A stretch of DNA of 47,217 bases from an uncultured Flavobacteriales bacterium (GCA_905478795.1 CAJQJX010000030.1:1-47217), one strand, 5' to 3'; positions 33,879 through 43,981 are shown, counted from the stretch's first letter. A program made the numbers and translations. The notes: generated by a model not told the origin, from the sequence alone.

Positions 33879-36800
33879 ACGGCTCTCCAAACCCAGACAG
33901 CATGATCAGGATGTCCGTGACTCCAGTAATGTTGTCGCCATCCAAGTCGCCCTGACATATTCCGCTGCATCCAAAGTCTCCCAGTGATACCAGGACATCA
34001 CTTACGGTAATCAGCCCGTCTCCGTCAAAGTCGCCAGGACAGGGTTCAGTGAATTCGCAGGACCCGTCGTCTTGAGTGGCGCTGGGATTGTAATTGTCTG
34101 CTTCTTCGTTCGTGCAGCCTGGTATTTCCGCATCGTCGCACACCCCGTTTTGATCGGAGTCTGAGTCGCAGTCGCCGCCGCAAACGCCAAGGGCGTCGTC
34201 AAACAAACAAGACCCGTCGTCTACAGTGGCATCTGAGTTGAAATTGCAAGCTGTAGGCTCGGTGCATCCCGGGGTGTCGGGGTTCCCATTGGGGCAGACG
34301 TCGTTGAGCGTCCAAGTGGCATCATAGGTGACCGCACTGCTAGAGCTGTAGCCGTTGTAGAGCACAAAACTCCAGTCGCCGCTGCCGCTGAGCGAAGTTC
34401 CGCTCAAGTCCACCACTGCAGAATAGGTCCCACTGGTCGACGTGTTCCAGTCAGTTGGCCAAATCGCAGAGTAATTGCCCAAGCTGCTGCATCCCGCTGG
34501 TGAGTCATTGTATCCTCCAAAGGATACACAGACGCCATTGGGGTCGGTAATGGCAACGGCCATATCTGCGGGCCAGCTGCCTCCCGCACCTGTGAAGTTC
34601 AAGGTGATTTCAAAGGTGGAAGGAGACGGGTTTCCCGTGGCGTTCAGCGTGAGGGGAGTGCTGGATTCAGAGGCACTCAAAGTGGCTGTCTGAGCGCCGT
34701 CCAAAGCGCAATCACAGCCGAAGTTGGGGTCAGGCGCGATGCACGAACCATCATCGATTGTGGCAGAGGGGTCGTAGTTGCAGGCACTGGATTCCGTGCA
34801 CCCATAGCAGCCGAAGTCACAAGACCCGTCGTCGTTCAAGGCGTTGGCGTCGTAGTTGCAAGCTGTTGCGTCCGTGCATCCACAAGCGACTTCGCAAGGA
34901 GGTGTGATGTTGGGGCGCAAGACGTAAAGTCCATCTTCGATATGGCTGACAATCACATTGCCAGACCCGAAGTAGGGATAGTTGCTCCACGTGCCGTTAA
35001 ACTGCGCAGAGTTGCTGGCAGGGTAGACGTCAAAGAAGGCGACCTCCTCGAGCACGCCTTGGGCGATGTTGGCCAAGTCCAAGATGCGCAATCCAGCGCG
35101 GTAGTTGGATTGGTACACCAAACCCTCATGGGTATAGAGGTTGTGGTCGATGGCGGGGGTGGATCCTACGTGGGTGCCAATCAGGCTCACGTTGTTCAGG
35201 TCTTGCACATCGAAGATGTACGTCCGGGTATTGACGCTGCCTTCATCGAGCTCATCGTTGACCAGCAGGTATTTGTGGTCCTCGGTCAGCCAGCCCTGGT
35301 GGGTGTAGGCGGAGGTGCTGTAGCCCGTTGCACTCACCAAAACAGGGTCTCCCGCGTTGGTGACATCCACAATGGTCACGGTGTTCTCATTGAAACAGAA
35401 AGCCATTTCCTTTCCAGCGTATTGCGCATCGGGACCGATGTAGTTCACGATTTGGGCGTCGTGGGTGTATCCGTCCTCCGCAAAACTTCCGATGAGCGTT
35501 GGGCTCAGCGGATTGCTGATGTCAATGATGTTCAGGCCACCGGAGAACGTTCCGGCGCCAATGGGATAGGCGCGGCCTGATTCTTCGTTGATGGCGATGT
35601 TGTGGCAATTTCCAAAACCACCGTAGTGCGCGTCAGAACTAAAAGTGACCGGCGGGTTGGCCACATTGCGCAAGTTGGTCAAGTCGAACACCTGCATGCC
35701 ATGGCCGCTGGCTTCCGATACGATGAAGGCATGGTCGGCATAGACTTTGATGTCGCGCCAGCTAGAGCTGACCGTATGGGTGGGAAGTTCTCCGAGGTAA
35801 ACGGGATTGTTTGGATCCGTGATGTCCACAAACGCGGTACCCGTCGTCTTGCCCAAAAGGGCATACTCCTTTCCGTCGAGGGGGTCAGTCCAACCCCAAA
35901 TGTCATTCATTTCGCCCCCTCCCACAGCGGTAGGGTTTAAGTGGGCCATCAGGTCTACCTGATCGCAAGGGTAAATCCCTGCAAACCCATTAACACAGGG
36001 CTCTGTTGGTGGCGTAGAAGGATCACAAATGCCATCTCCATCGACGTCAAACGCGCAATCTCCATTGCAGACTCCGATCGCGTCCAGTTGTCCGACGCAG
36101 TCGTCCACATCGTCACAAATTCCATCTGCGTCGAGGTCTGCTTCACAGGTTCCTCCGCATTCGCCGATGGCATCGAGTTGCGTGCCGTTGCAATCGCAAT
36201 CGCCTGCGGGGATGTCTGAACATCCACATTCCAAAACAGCACCGGGGCCGTCACATACGCCACAAACATCGACCGTGGCACACGAGCCATCGTCCACTTC
36301 AGCGGTGTTGTCATAGTTGCAAGCGTTAGGATCCGTGCACCCCTCAAGGGTGGAAGGTTCTACACAGAAATTGGTGGATTCCGAATTGGTAAAGCTGCCT
36401 CCAGCGGCCACCACTTCTCCATTGACCGTGAAGGAATAGCTGCCGTCACCATAACCACAGCAGATGCCATCGCCAAAGCTGTCGTTGATGGTCAGGGTAA
36501 AGCAACCCGAATTGGCGCACACCAGCTCGCTGGATGTATACGTTGTTCCGCTCGTGCCATAGGGGCCTCCGGACATCACAGTTTCGCCAGTGGCATCATT
36601 GACCACGGACCACGTTGTTTCACCGGGGTACTGGTCTGTGTTCAAGGTCATCTCGAAATTCTGAGGAGTCCCGGATACACAGGAGCCATCGTTGATGGTG
36701 GCCCCAGCATCATAGTTGCAAGCATTGGCATCGGTGCAGCCATAACAGCTGAAATCACAAGTGCCATCGTCGTTGAGTGCATTCGGGTTGAAGTTGCAAG

Positions 36801-37827
36801 CCGCATCGTCGGTGCAGCCGCAAGAGACCTCGCAGGGAGGGGCACAGCCACTTGAGTTTAACAGGCTGGCACGATCACCGCCCGGTTGAAACAGCGCTTG
36901 CATCCGCACAGCTTGTCCCGCCGTAAAGAGGTTCATGCATGCGTCTTGCGAGTAATCCATGTAATTCTGGACCATGTCCACCGTGCCACAGCTCTCGTGG
37001 CCAATGGCACAGTTAAAGTTGGATGCATCGGATTCCGGCGTGTCAGAGACACCGTCGTCTACGCTGCAGCCGCCGTCGCCCCAGATATGGCGCAAATCCA
37101 ACCAGTGTCCCACTTCGTGAGTGCCGGTGCGTCCGAGGTTATAGATGCCCGCGCCAGGACCGTTGTTCCCCACAAAGGGATAGCCACAGACTACACCATC
37201 CGTTGCGGCTGGTCCTCCAGGAAATTGGGCATAACCGAGCAGACCACCACCCAAATTACAGACCCAGAAATTCAGATAGTCAGAAGCAGGCCATGCGTCC
37301 GAACCACCTTGGGCGGTGAACTTCATGGCGTCATTGGAACCAAAGCTGGACACCGAAGTGGGCACCCGCAGGATGCCATTGGTGGGGGCCCCGTCGGGAT
37401 CGAAAGAAGCCAGGCAAAATTCAATCTCTGTATCCGCAGCCTGAGACCACACATTGTCCGCATCGCTGTTCAAACGGCGAAAGTCATCGTTCAATGTTTG
37501 GAGCTGTTCAAGGATCTCACTGTCCGCGATGTTCTCCGTGCTGTTCGCATAGAGCACGTGAAAAACGACCGGAATGGTGACCACAACACTTTGTCCAGCC
37601 GCCCTCTGTTGCGCGACAATGGGCTCCCACTGGGCGCGGTGACTGTCAATGCGTTCGCGTGCTTCAGCATACTTCTGAAGACCCATCATTTCGACATGCT
37701 TCTCGTGAGAGGCGCATGTGCGGGGCATAGAAGTTGGATTGGAGGCGTCTGAGGAAGACAATGCATTCATTTGAGCGAATGACGTCAATGTCAAACAGCA
37801 CAAAAGGGTGGTGAAAAGCTGCTTCAT
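33871..37827 (-). CDS. Giant secreted protein: M43 metalloprotease + LVIVD propeller + P-like domain + dockerin-like tail
   Basis: A 1318-residue exported protein. Order: signal peptide ([16 protein letters not shown]); propeptide with [16 protein letters not shown]43 protease with [11 protein letters not shown] and [17 protein letters not shown] repeats around a small beta domain ([17 protein letters not shown]); two CGVC-type Cys-rich units; LVIVD choice-of-anchor B propeller (about 34908-36003); two more GCTD repeats; a beta-sandwich resembling a proprotein-convertase P domain ([19 protein letters not shown]...[13 protein letters not shown]); two final GCTD/GCTN repeats; and a 56-residue two-loop tail (33874-34041). 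Its protease half is paralogous to the 24294 gene and its propeller to the 20315 gene, so it combines modules of both neighbours. Catalytic residues are intact in the protease; the propeller probably binds or anchors. Confidence 0.9.
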   Translation of the reverse strand: MKQLFTTLLCCLTLTSFAQMNALSSSDASNPTSMPRTCASHEKHVEMMGLQKYAEARERIDSHRAQWEPIVAQQRAAGQSVVVTIPVVFHVLYANSTENIADSEILEQLQTLNDDFRRLNSDADNVWSQAADTEIEFCLASFDPDGAPTNGILRVPTSVSSFGSNDAMKFTAQGGSDAWPASDYLNFWVCNLGGGLLGYAQFPGGPAATDGVVCGYPFVGNNGPGAGIYNLGRTGTHEVGHWLDLRHIWGDGGCSVDDGVSDTPESDASNFNCAIGHESCGTVDMVQNYMDYSQDACMNLFTAGQAVRMQALFQPGGDRASLLNSSGCAPPCEVSCGCTDDAACNFNPNALNDDGTCDFSCYGCTDANACNYDAGATINDGSCVSGTPQNFEMTLNTDQYPGETTWSVVNDATGETVMSGGPYGTSGTTYTSSELVCANSGCFTLTINDSFGDGICCGYGDGSYSFTVNGEVVAAGGSFTNSESTNFCVEPSTLEGCTDPNACNYDNTAEVDDGSCATVDVCGVCDGPGAVLECGCSDIPAGDCDCNGTQLDAIGECGGTCEADLDADGICDDVDDCVGQLDAIGVCNGDCAFDVDGDGICDPSTPPTEPCVNGFAGIYPCDQVDLMAHLNPTAVGGGEMNDIWGWTDPLDGKEYALLGKTTGTAFVDITDPNNPVYLGELPTHTVSSSWRDIKVYADHAFIVSEASGHGMQVFDLTNLRNVANPPVTFSSDAHYGGFGNCHNIAINEESGRAYPIGAGTFSGGLNIIDISNPLSPTLIGSFAEDGYTHDAQIVNYIGPDAQYAGKEMAFCFNENTVTIVDVTNAGDPVLVSATGYSTSAYTHQGWLTEDHKYLLVNDELDEGSVNTRTYIFDVQDLNNVSLIGTHVGSTPAIDHNLYTHEGLVYQSNYRAGLRILDLANIAQGVLEEVAFFDVYPASNSAQFNGTWSNYPYFGSGNVIVSHIEDGLYVLRPNITPPCEVACGCTDATACNYDANALNDDGSCDFGCYGCTESSACNYDPSATIDDGSCIAPDPNFGCDCALDGAQTATLSASESSTPLTLNATGNPSPSTFEITLNFTGAGGSWPADMAVAITDPNGVCVSFGGYNDSPAGCSSLGNYSAIWPTDWNTSTSGTYSAVVDLSGTSLSGSGDWSFVLYNGYSSSSAVTYDATWTLNDVCPNGNPDTPGCTEPTACNFNSDATVDDGSCLFDDALGVCGGDCDSDSDQNGVCDDAEIPGCTNEEADNYNPSATQDDGSCEFTEPCPGDFDGDGLITVSDVLVSLGDFGCSGICQGDLDGDNITGVTDILIMLSGFGEPCP

Positions 37828-37901
37828 GGTTGCGGTCTGATAATCCCCGGTAAGGGTTATCCTACAATTTACGGTTGGATATAGCTTGGGGAGGCATTTA
37901 C

Positions 37902-37923
37902 TGCGATGAGATTTGTCATCGCA
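37902..37923. other. Hairpin-forming repeat upstream of the M43/LVIVD gene
   Basis: TGCGATGA, six bases, TCATCGCA gives a perfect 8-bp stem with a 6-nt loop. It lies 75 bp before the M43/LVIVD start and 90 bp after the DUF1028 stop. No T-run follows on either strand. The 186-bp gap (37828-38013) shows nothing else I can support. Confidence 0.35.
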
Positions 37924-38013
37924 AAGAATGCTGGCACGGCGGCATTTCCAGTGGGTGGTGGCGCTATTGGGGGGCTTCGGGCAGGTGGCCTTCAGGGCTC
38001 TTCGTACACGGTA

Positions 38014-39030
38014 TTATTCGCCTGTGTTGCTCTGCGTATTGGGTGCCGCGCTGCGGGTCCCGTATTGCATGGTAGAGAGAACGTCGCCACGGATGTCAAC
38101 AAGACGCAAAAACAGCATCCCATCCGCTGGGAGTGCCCATGTGGTCCAAGGGCCGGACAGGGTCACTGTGCCCACCCGGGTCCCTCGTTCGTCAAAAGCA
38201 ATCAGTTCTACTGGGGTTGCGCCTTCCCATTTGAGAAGCACCTGTCCGTCGGCCTGACGGGTGATCAACAATGGCTCAAAACCTTCTTTTTCAGTTATTT
38301 GGGTTGTTCCGTTCCAAGCGTTGAATTCCTCTTGGAGCGCATCGATGGGCTCCATACCAAAAGGGGTCAGGGACACCACGAGATCGAGGGTAAGGTCGTC
38401 AGGGCTGTCCCCCGGGTAGGCCACGCGCAAAAAGGCACTGCGGCTGCTCACGCCTTCTTCGAGACACCGGGTGTCGGCACCGGCTACATTGGCACCTTGC
38501 ATGGCGGCCATGAGCTTTTCTGCAAGGCTGCCTTCGGTGCCCAAGAAGCCCTCCTCCATCTGGGTGAGAATCTGCTCCCCCAGCAAAATGTTGCCTTGGA
38601 TGGCGTAGTTGGCCCCTACGATGTGCCCCTTCCAATCCATACAGTTGTCTCCAGTAAAGGCTGCAGCTCGCGCTGCGCCGGTCACCAGGTCAGCCATTCC
38701 GTATTGGCGGACAGCTGGGTTGCCCTGTACATCGTTGGCCTCGAGCCAAGCCATCAGCTGCTCGGGAGAAAGGCCGTTGTCGACCACTTGATTGTGGGCG
38801 GCGTTCTGATTGGCCGGCACCCAAAAGCTCTGTGTATGGATGGCGCCCACGTCGGGGATGACATCGCTGATGATGAGCGCCCCGCCTTCGATTTCCGTGT
38901 CGTCCAAACAAGTGGCGCCGGCACTGCCTACTTGCCCAGTCTCTATGTCAACAGCGACGATGCTAAAGGTGTCTTGGGCTCCAGCAATCCCCATGAGGCT
39001 GCACAAAAGGAAGGAGAAAACCGACTTCAT
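38014..39030 (-). CDS. Secreted DUF1028-family (Ntn-hydrolase-like) protein
   Basis: The 338-residue protein has a signal peptide (FSFLLCSLMGIAGAQ). The DUF1028 domain starts at once with DTFSIVAVDIETGQVGSAGATC and continues through GAIHTQSFWVPAN and NYAIQGNILLGEQILTQM. DUF1028 proteins have an Ntn-hydrolase fold and some are fused to peptidoglycan-binding or peptidase domains; their activity is unproven. The C-terminal 80 residues (LLKWEGATPVELIAFDERG...LPADGMLFLRLVDIRGDV) resemble a degenerate type A T9SS tail. The ATG at 39030 gives a normal signal peptide, although the frame is open further upstream. It lies upstream of, and on the same strand as, the M43/LVIVD gene (186 bp). Confidence 0.85.
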   Translation of the reverse strand: MKSVFSFLLCSLMGIAGAQDTFSIVAVDIETGQVGSAGATCLDDTEIEGGALIISDVIPDVGAIHTQSFWVPANQNAAHNQVVDNGLSPEQLMAWLEANDVQGNPAVRQYGMADLVTGAARAAAFTGDNCMDWKGHIVGANYAIQGNILLGEQILTQMEEGFLGTEGSLAEKLMAAMQGANVAGADTRCLEEGVSSRSAFLRVAYPGDSPDDLTLDLVVSLTPFGMEPIDALQEEFNAWNGTTQITEKEGFEPLLITRQADGQVLLKWEGATPVELIAFDERGTRVGTVTLSGPWTTWALPADGMLFLRLVDIRGDVLSTMQYGTRSAAPNTQSNTGE

Positions 39031-39190
39031 GGTTTGAATGTAGGGGCAAAACAGGTCCAGCAGAATACAGGGGGGGCGTAACATTTTTCGGCGATGGCGC
39101 GTAGAGGGAGCAGCGCAAGCTCCCGTTTCGTTCGCGGGCCTCGAACGGTCATTTAAAACCCCGAGGGCAACCTCACAATTGATCTGCGCC

Positions 39191-39652
39191 ATGCGCATTG
39201 CACCTCCCTTGGCCATTGCGGCCGCCATTGTTTTGTTTGGATGCACCAAGGATGCCGCCTTTCCCGATGCGGGCGCTGGCACAGTGCTCGAGTTGGGCTT
39301 CGATTGGCTCACTCCGGTTGGGGTCTGCATTGATTCAGATGACCATAGCGAAGCCGTCTGCGGCACATTGGAATGGCTCGACGGCGAGCGGCTGATGTTG
39401 GACTTAGAGCTCGTTGGAATGGCGGGTTGGACGGGAGAAGGCGATGTGCACTTCCTCAAAAAAGCCAGCCAAAGCGTGACGTTGCGCTACCTCTACAATC
39501 CAGCCATGCGAACGGTTACGCTGTACTTCACAGGCGCCGAAGTGACGTTGGATTGGAACGAGAACAGCCGCTGCCTGAAGGGGGACTTGTTTGAACAAGA
39601 CTTCCTGACAATCTGCGCCGGTGCATCTGCAACCTCGGGCGCAGGCATTTGA
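39191..39652 (+). CDS. Small lipoprotein of unknown function
   Basis: The 153-residue protein starts with a lipoprotein signal peptide (LAIAAAIVLFGCTKD; lipobox LFGC). The rest is predicted all-beta: alternating hydrophobic residues in LMLDLELVGMAGW, VTLRYLYNPAMRTVTLYFTG and EVTLDWNENSRC. Four cysteines after the lipobox (VCIDS, AVCGT, RCLKG, TICAG) could form two disulfides. I do not recognise the family. The ATG at 39191 is favoured; a TTG at 39179 is in frame. It is divergent from the DUF1028 gene (160-bp gap, no clear promoter) and convergent with the phosphoesterase gene. Confidence 0.65.
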   Translation: MRIAPPLAIAAAIVLFGCTKDAAFPDAGAGTVLELGFDWLTPVGVCIDSDDHSEAVCGTLEWLDGERLMLDLELVGMAGWTGEGDVHFLKKASQSVTLRYLYNPAMRTVTLYFTGAEVTLDWNENSRCLKGDLFEQDFLTICAGASATSGAGI

Positions 39653-39691
39653 CCGCTTCGGCCAAATAAACCGGCTGCTCTGCCCCTGCAT

Positions 39692-42043
39692 TCAAGGTGC
39701 AATCACCCAAGTTGCCCGGGCAGTGTGTCCGGAAGCATCGATGGCGGTGATGTGGTATTGACCTGCAGGCAAGTGGCCCCTTTCAATGCGCCATCCCCCA
39801 GCGGAATCTGCCCATTGAACGGTCACTTTTCGCCCTGTGTTGTCGACCACCCTCAAGTCCAGTATGGGCCGCACGCAGCCGGGCCAACTGACCTCCAAAT
39901 CGGCGGCGCCCGGATTGGGGTAGATGCTCAATGGGGCGGGAGACCCCAAAGGAGTGGTGACCAGGGTGGGCAGTCCGTCGCAATCTGTTAAGCTGCCCAT
40001 CCTCAGCGAGAGGTTGTCAAAGTAGCTGTCGTTGTCCTGTCCCGCGATCCGGGTCCCCTGCATCTCAAACCGCACAAAGCGGCTCAATACCGGCAATGGG
40101 CTTTCGATGTTCGCCGCGGTCCAGGTGGCTACGGGCAGCTCAAACCATCCGGTTTCACCCAGAATGTCGAGGGATTCATCCAAAAAACGCATCCGTATGG
40201 CAGGGATGTCGGCTCCACTCCAATCGCTCATCATCGCGCTGGCATAGGCAGCTTGGACACCGGCGTCGATGGAGTCGGACCACGCCGATACATCCACATC
40301 TTGGTGCATGCGGCCCAAGTCGCTTTCGGTGCAGAGTCCACCAACAGCAAAGTATTGGTCGCCAGCAAAAGGGTTGACCCCATTGCATTCGCCCGCGGTC
40401 AGGGCCTCGGCCACGCCTTCAGTGATCACCCAGCCATCGAGGCCGTTCTCCGCACCCGGGTTTACAAGTAGGTTCTCGCCTTGGAGCGATTCGGAAGTAA
40501 AGAAGGGGGTCGGTGCCGTCCAGGGACTCCAATCGAGTCCACGGTCCCGGTAACGCACCCGCCAAAAAAGTTCGGCGTTTTCTGGCAGCCCCGGAATGGC
40601 TTCGGTGGTCAGGGAGGCACTCGCTTGGGTGTCCTCATTGAAGTAAACGTTGCGGTGCCGCTCCCAAACATTGGCCAACGGGCTGTCAAAACCGTTGATG
40701 TTGTCAGCGACCTGCCATTGGCTGGCGCCGTGCTGGGATCCGGTGGGCCCGGCCCCAAACGGGGTGGCCGCCAAAACAATGCACTCTGGTGGTTGCGTGT
40801 TTCCAAGAGGTGCGACCGCGATGGGCGGCGGCGGCGGTTGGTTGGCTTTGGTGACCACCAGGCTATCTGTGCACACATTGTCGAGCGTCTCTGCATTGTC
40901 GCCACGGCTCAATCGCTTCACCGTGAACTGGGGCTCATCACCGGCCACCACGTCTACTGCCACAAATCCCCAGTCATCGGTGGTGATCTCGAACTCCTCG
41001 TAGTCGAATTGGGGCCAGCTTCCCCAGTAGTCGATGGCACCACCGGCCGTGGCCACATTGATCCACAGGTGCTTGTGGTCCTGTGATTGACCCCGGGAAT
41101 ATCCGTGGGTATGTCCAAAGAAATGGATGCTGGGTTTGCCGCAGTCTTCGGTGAACCCTTCGAGCGCGGCGACGACCTCTCCCGTAAAGTCACTTTCTCC
41201 CGGCGTCCACAATTCACTTTTGTGGGGATGGTGCAATTCGGCAAAGACAAAATCGATGTGTTCCAAGGTGCAGGTGGCTTCGAGCACGCCCGAAAGCCAA
41301 TCCAATTGGTCGTCCCCATCGTAAGGCGAATTGGAGTCGAGTCCCATGAACCGAACGTTGCCGTAATCCTTGTACCACCAATGTTCTTCGTAGCCTGCAC
41401 TGCCGTTTTCTGGCAAGTGGAAATACTGGAAATAGTAGGTGGAGTTGACCTCGTGGTTGCCCAAAACGGGATAGAGGGGGACTTGCGCAAAGAGATCGTG
41501 TGAGGGGGCAAAAAAGTCGTTGGACCATTGCTCGTAGGCGTTGCCATTGACGACAAGGTCGCCGGGGATGAGCACCAAAGCGATTTCCTCCGAAGTCTCC
41601 CCTCCGAAATAGTCCAAGACACCTTGGTGAACAATGTGGTCAAAAACGTCGGGGTCGGCGCCGCTTTTCTGCATGTCGCTCATGGCCACGAAGGAAAAGT
41701 CGGCCTCAGCTTCAGGAAGCGGTGGGGTCTTAAACCGGTAGGTGAGGGTGGAAACTGCCCCGCTGGCCACGCGGTAGTAGTAGGGAGTGTTGGGAGCAAG
41801 ACCGTCGATGAGAACGTCGTGCATGGCACCCCCCAAGGATTCCACCCCTGCTGAAGTCACTGTGTTCCCTAAGTTTTCGTCGGTTCCCCACTCCAGGGTA
41901 GCCGGTCCTGTTGATGCGCTTTCCCACATCACACGCATGGCGTGAGGTGCGCCATCTTGCAAGTAGGGCTCCACATTAAACTGGGCCTTGGAAGGGTGGC
42001 AGAAGAGGAGCAGACCTGAGGCGAGAAAGAAGGTAAAACGCAT
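39692..42043 (-). CDS. Secreted purple-acid-phosphatase-like metallophosphoesterase with type A T9SS tail
   Basis: A 783-residue exported enzyme. Signal peptide (TFFLASGLLLFCHPSKAQ), N-terminal fibronectin-III-like domain (MRVMWESAS...LAPNTPYYYRVASG) typical of purple acid phosphatases, then the calcineurin-like domain with PGDLVVNG, VLGNHEV, AELHHPHKS and FFGHTHGYSRG. The first metal motif reads SDMQ, where DxH or DxG would be usual, so one ligand may differ. A MAM-like/carbohydrate-binding-like beta domain (NLLVNPGAENGLDGWV) and a type A sorting tail follow (SIYPNPGAADLEVSW, VVDNTGRKV, LPAGQYHITA). It should be exported by T9SS and release phosphate from esters outside the cell. ATG 42043 is the start that precedes the signal peptide; the open frame extends further without family support. 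Confidence 0.9.
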   Translation of the reverse strand: MRFTFFLASGLLLFCHPSKAQFNVEPYLQDGAPHAMRVMWESASTGPATLEWGTDENLGNTVTSAGVESLGGAMHDVLIDGLAPNTPYYYRVASGAVSTLTYRFKTPPLPEAEADFSFVAMSDMQKSGADPDVFDHIVHQGVLDYFGGETSEEIALVLIPGDLVVNGNAYEQWSNDFFAPSHDLFAQVPLYPVLGNHEVNSTYYFQYFHLPENGSAGYEEHWWYKDYGNVRFMGLDSNSPYDGDDQLDWLSGVLEATCTLEHIDFVFAELHHPHKSELWTPGESDFTGEVVAALEGFTEDCGKPSIHFFGHTHGYSRGQSQDHKHLWINVATAGGAIDYWGSWPQFDYEEFEITTDDWGFVAVDVVAGDEPQFTVKRLSRGDNAETLDNVCTDSLVVTKANQPPPPPIAVAPLGNTQPPECIVLAATPFGAGPTGSQHGASQWQVADNINGFDSPLANVWERHRNVYFNEDTQASASLTTEAIPGLPENAELFWRVRYRDRGLDWSPWTAPTPFFTSESLQGENLLVNPGAENGLDGWVITEGVAEALTAGECNGVNPFAGDQYFAVGGLCTESDLGRMHQDVDVSAWSDSIDAGVQAAYASAMMSDWSGADIPAIRMRFLDESLDILGETGWFELPVATWTAANIESPLPVLSRFVRFEMQGTRIAGQDNDSYFDNLSLRMGSLTDCDGLPTLVTTPLGSPAPLSIYPNPGAADLEVSWPGCVRPILDLRVVDNTGRKVTVQWADSAGGWRIERGHLPAGQYHITAIDASGHTARATWVIAP

Positions 42044-42174
42044 GTCGCACAAGTTGGCGAAAAGAACAAAACAGCCCATTGGATGGCTTTCTAAGTTGTG
42101 ACATCTTAAAAAACCTGCCTTTCCCCGTCTATTCAGGCACATATGGTCGGACCTTCGCGCCCAATTTCCCCACG

Positions 42175-43845
42175 TTGAATTCATTTGCCAGCCTCGGCCT
42201 CTCGGCCCCGATCCTCGAAGCCATCGGCAAACTCGGTTTTGAAAATCCCACGGAAATCCAAGAGCAGGCCATTCCGCGCCTCATCGAGGGAGACCGAGAT
42301 TTTATTGGACTTGCCCAAACGGGCACAGGTAAGACCGCGGCCTTTGGTTTGCCCTTGCTCGAGCACCTCGATGAAGATCAGGCCCATGTTCAGGCCTTGA
42401 TCCTCGCCCCAACGCGCGAGCTGGGTCAGCAGATTGCCGAGCAGATCGCTTTGTTTGCAGGGCGCATGAAGGGCATTCGCACAGTGGCGGTGTACGGCGG
42501 TGCCAACATAGTCACGCAGATCAACCAGCTCAAGCGCCCCTGTCAGGTGGTCATTGCAACACCTGGCCGTCTGATTGACTTGGCCAAGCGCAAGGCGGTA
42601 AAGCTCGATCGGATCAAGTACCTCGTACTCGACGAAGCCGACGAAATGCTGAACATGGGCTTTAAGGAGGAGCTGGACACGATCCTGAGCTTTACGCCCG
42701 ACAAAAAGAAGACCTGGCTGTTCTCGGCCACCATGCCAAAGGAAATCCGGCGCATGGTCAAGGACTATATGGAGGATCCCTTCGAGGTCCGGATCGACCC
42801 GAAGACCGCCGTCAACACAAACATTGATCACCAATACGCCATGATGCGGCACGGGGACAAAGCCGAGGCTTTGACCCGCTTCATGGACTTGGACCCCGAT
42901 ATATACGGCGTCGTATTCTGCCGCACCAAGCGCGATACCCAGAATTTGGCCGAAGGGTTGATCAAACAAGGCTACCGGGCCGATGCGATACACGGAGACC
43001 TCTCCCAGCATCAGCGCGACCGGGTCATGTTGCGGTTCAAGCGCAAGGAGCTCCAGGTGCTGATCGCGACAGACGTGGCGGCCCGGGGCATTGACGTGAA
43101 CGACCTGACACACGTCTTCCATTTCTCGCTCCCCAACGATCAGGCATACTATACTCACCGTTCCGGGCGTACCGCCCGCGCGGGAAAGAAAGGGGTGTCG
43201 CTGGCATTCGTTAGCCGCAATGAAAAAGGCAAGGTGAACCAGTTGGCCCGAGGCCTCGATGTGGAGTTCACTTCCGTAGATGTGCCCAAGGCCGACCAGA
43301 TTGTGGAGGAACGCTTGCGTGGATGGGCCCGCGGATTGGTAGACCAACAAGACCAAGTAAAAGCGCCCGAAGGCCTGTTGCAGGAAGTGGACTTGCTCCT
43401 TGGACCACTGTCCAAAGAAGACATCATTGCCCGCCTCGTTTCCCGTGAGCTTGCGCGCCTGAACCTGAGCAACCGCAAGGACCTCAACGAGAAAGGCGGC
43501 AAGGATGACGATGGCTATCGCGCCAAGAAGGACTTCAAGAAAGGGGGCTTCAAGAAAGGCGGCTACAAGAAGGACTTCAACAAGGGGGGCTTCAAGAAAG
43601 GCGGCTACAAGAAGGACTACAAGAAAGGAGGCTACAAGAAGGAAGGCGGAACGTCAGACGGAGGGTTCAACACCGGTTTTAATGACGGTGGGTTCGCCGA
43701 TGGAGAGACACGCGCCGACGGTTTCCGCCCACAGAGAGGGGGCTACAAAAAAGGCGGGGCAGGAAAAGGAGGCTTCAAGAAAGGGGGGTACAAGAAATCG
43801 GGGGGTTCGGGTAGCTTCAGCAAGCCCGGGAAGCGCAAGTACTGA
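42175..43845 (+). CDS. DEAD-box ATP-dependent RNA helicase with Lys/Gly repeat tail
   Basis: A cytosolic RNA helicase of 556 residues. All core motifs are present: Q motif (GFENPTEIQEQAI), AQTGTGKTA, PTRELGQQ, TPGRLIDL, DEADEMLNMGF, SATMPKEI, ATDVAARGIDVNDL and HRSGRTARAG. It resembles the CshA/DeaD/RhlE group that remodels rRNA and mRNA, often in the cold. The C-terminal 110 residues are a low-complexity tail of KKGGF/KKGGY/KKD units, a basic-aromatic RNA-binding or condensate-type sequence. A TTG at 42175 is chosen because it gives the family-typical start NSFASLGLSAPIL; the open frame runs further upstream but without an ATG. It is divergent from the phosphoesterase gene. Confidence 0.92.
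   Translation: MNSFASLGLSAPILEAIGKLGFENPTEIQEQAIPRLIEGDRDFIGLAQTGTGKTAAFGLPLLEHLDEDQAHVQALILAPTRELGQQIAEQIALFAGRMKGIRTVAVYGGANIVTQINQLKRPCQVVIATPGRLIDLAKRKAVKLDRIKYLVLDEADEMLNMGFKEELDTILSFTPDKKKTWLFSATMPKEIRRMVKDYMEDPFEVRIDPKTAVNTNIDHQYAMMRHGDKAEALTRFMDLDPDIYGVVFCRTKRDTQNLAEGLIKQGYRADAIHGDLSQHQRDRVMLRFKRKELQVLIATDVAARGIDVNDLTHVFHFSLPNDQAYYTHRSGRTARAGKKGVSLAFVSRNEKGKVNQLARGLDVEFTSVDVPKADQIVEERLRGWARGLVDQQDQVKAPEGLLQEVDLLLGPLSKEDIIARLVSRELARLNLSNRKDLNEKGGKDDDGYRAKKDFKKGGFKKGGYKKDFNKGGFKKGGYKKDYKKGGYKKEGGTSDGGFNTGFNDGGFADGETRADGFRPQRGGYKKGGAGKGGFKKGGYKKSGGSGSFSKPGKRKY
43531..43656 (+). repeat. 42-bp tandem repeat in the helicase tail
   Basis: GACTTCAA occurs at 43531 and 43573, and the related GACTAC at 43615, giving a 42-bp (14-codon) period over about two and a half copies. 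It encodes the KDFKKGGFKKGGYK-type units. Later KKGG units (43740-43800) continue the pattern less regularly. Confidence 0.8.
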
Positions 43846-43981
43846 GCGTTCCTTGGAGGGGTGCGAGGGCATGGGTCTCCATCGGTTCAGACGATCCAAT
43901 GGGCCTAAGTAATCGATGGGCGCACCGCAACGCTTCAATGGAGCAGTGACAAGGATGGCGCGTTAGGGTTGTTTGGAAATG

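Noticed and set aside
37875-38257. Short plus-strand frames between the M43/LVIVD and DUF1028 genes
   Set aside because: They run antisense into the DUF1028 coding region and have Trp/Arg/Cys-rich, non-protein-like composition.
39031-39459. N-terminal extension of the DUF1028 frame by 143 codons
   Set aside because: It would bury the clear signal peptide starting at 39030 and overlap the plus-strand lipoprotein gene; composition is not protein-like.
42044-42184. Upstream extension of the phosphoesterase frame by 47 codons
   Set aside because: The signal peptide begins at the 42043 ATG, and the extension overlaps the helicase start region.
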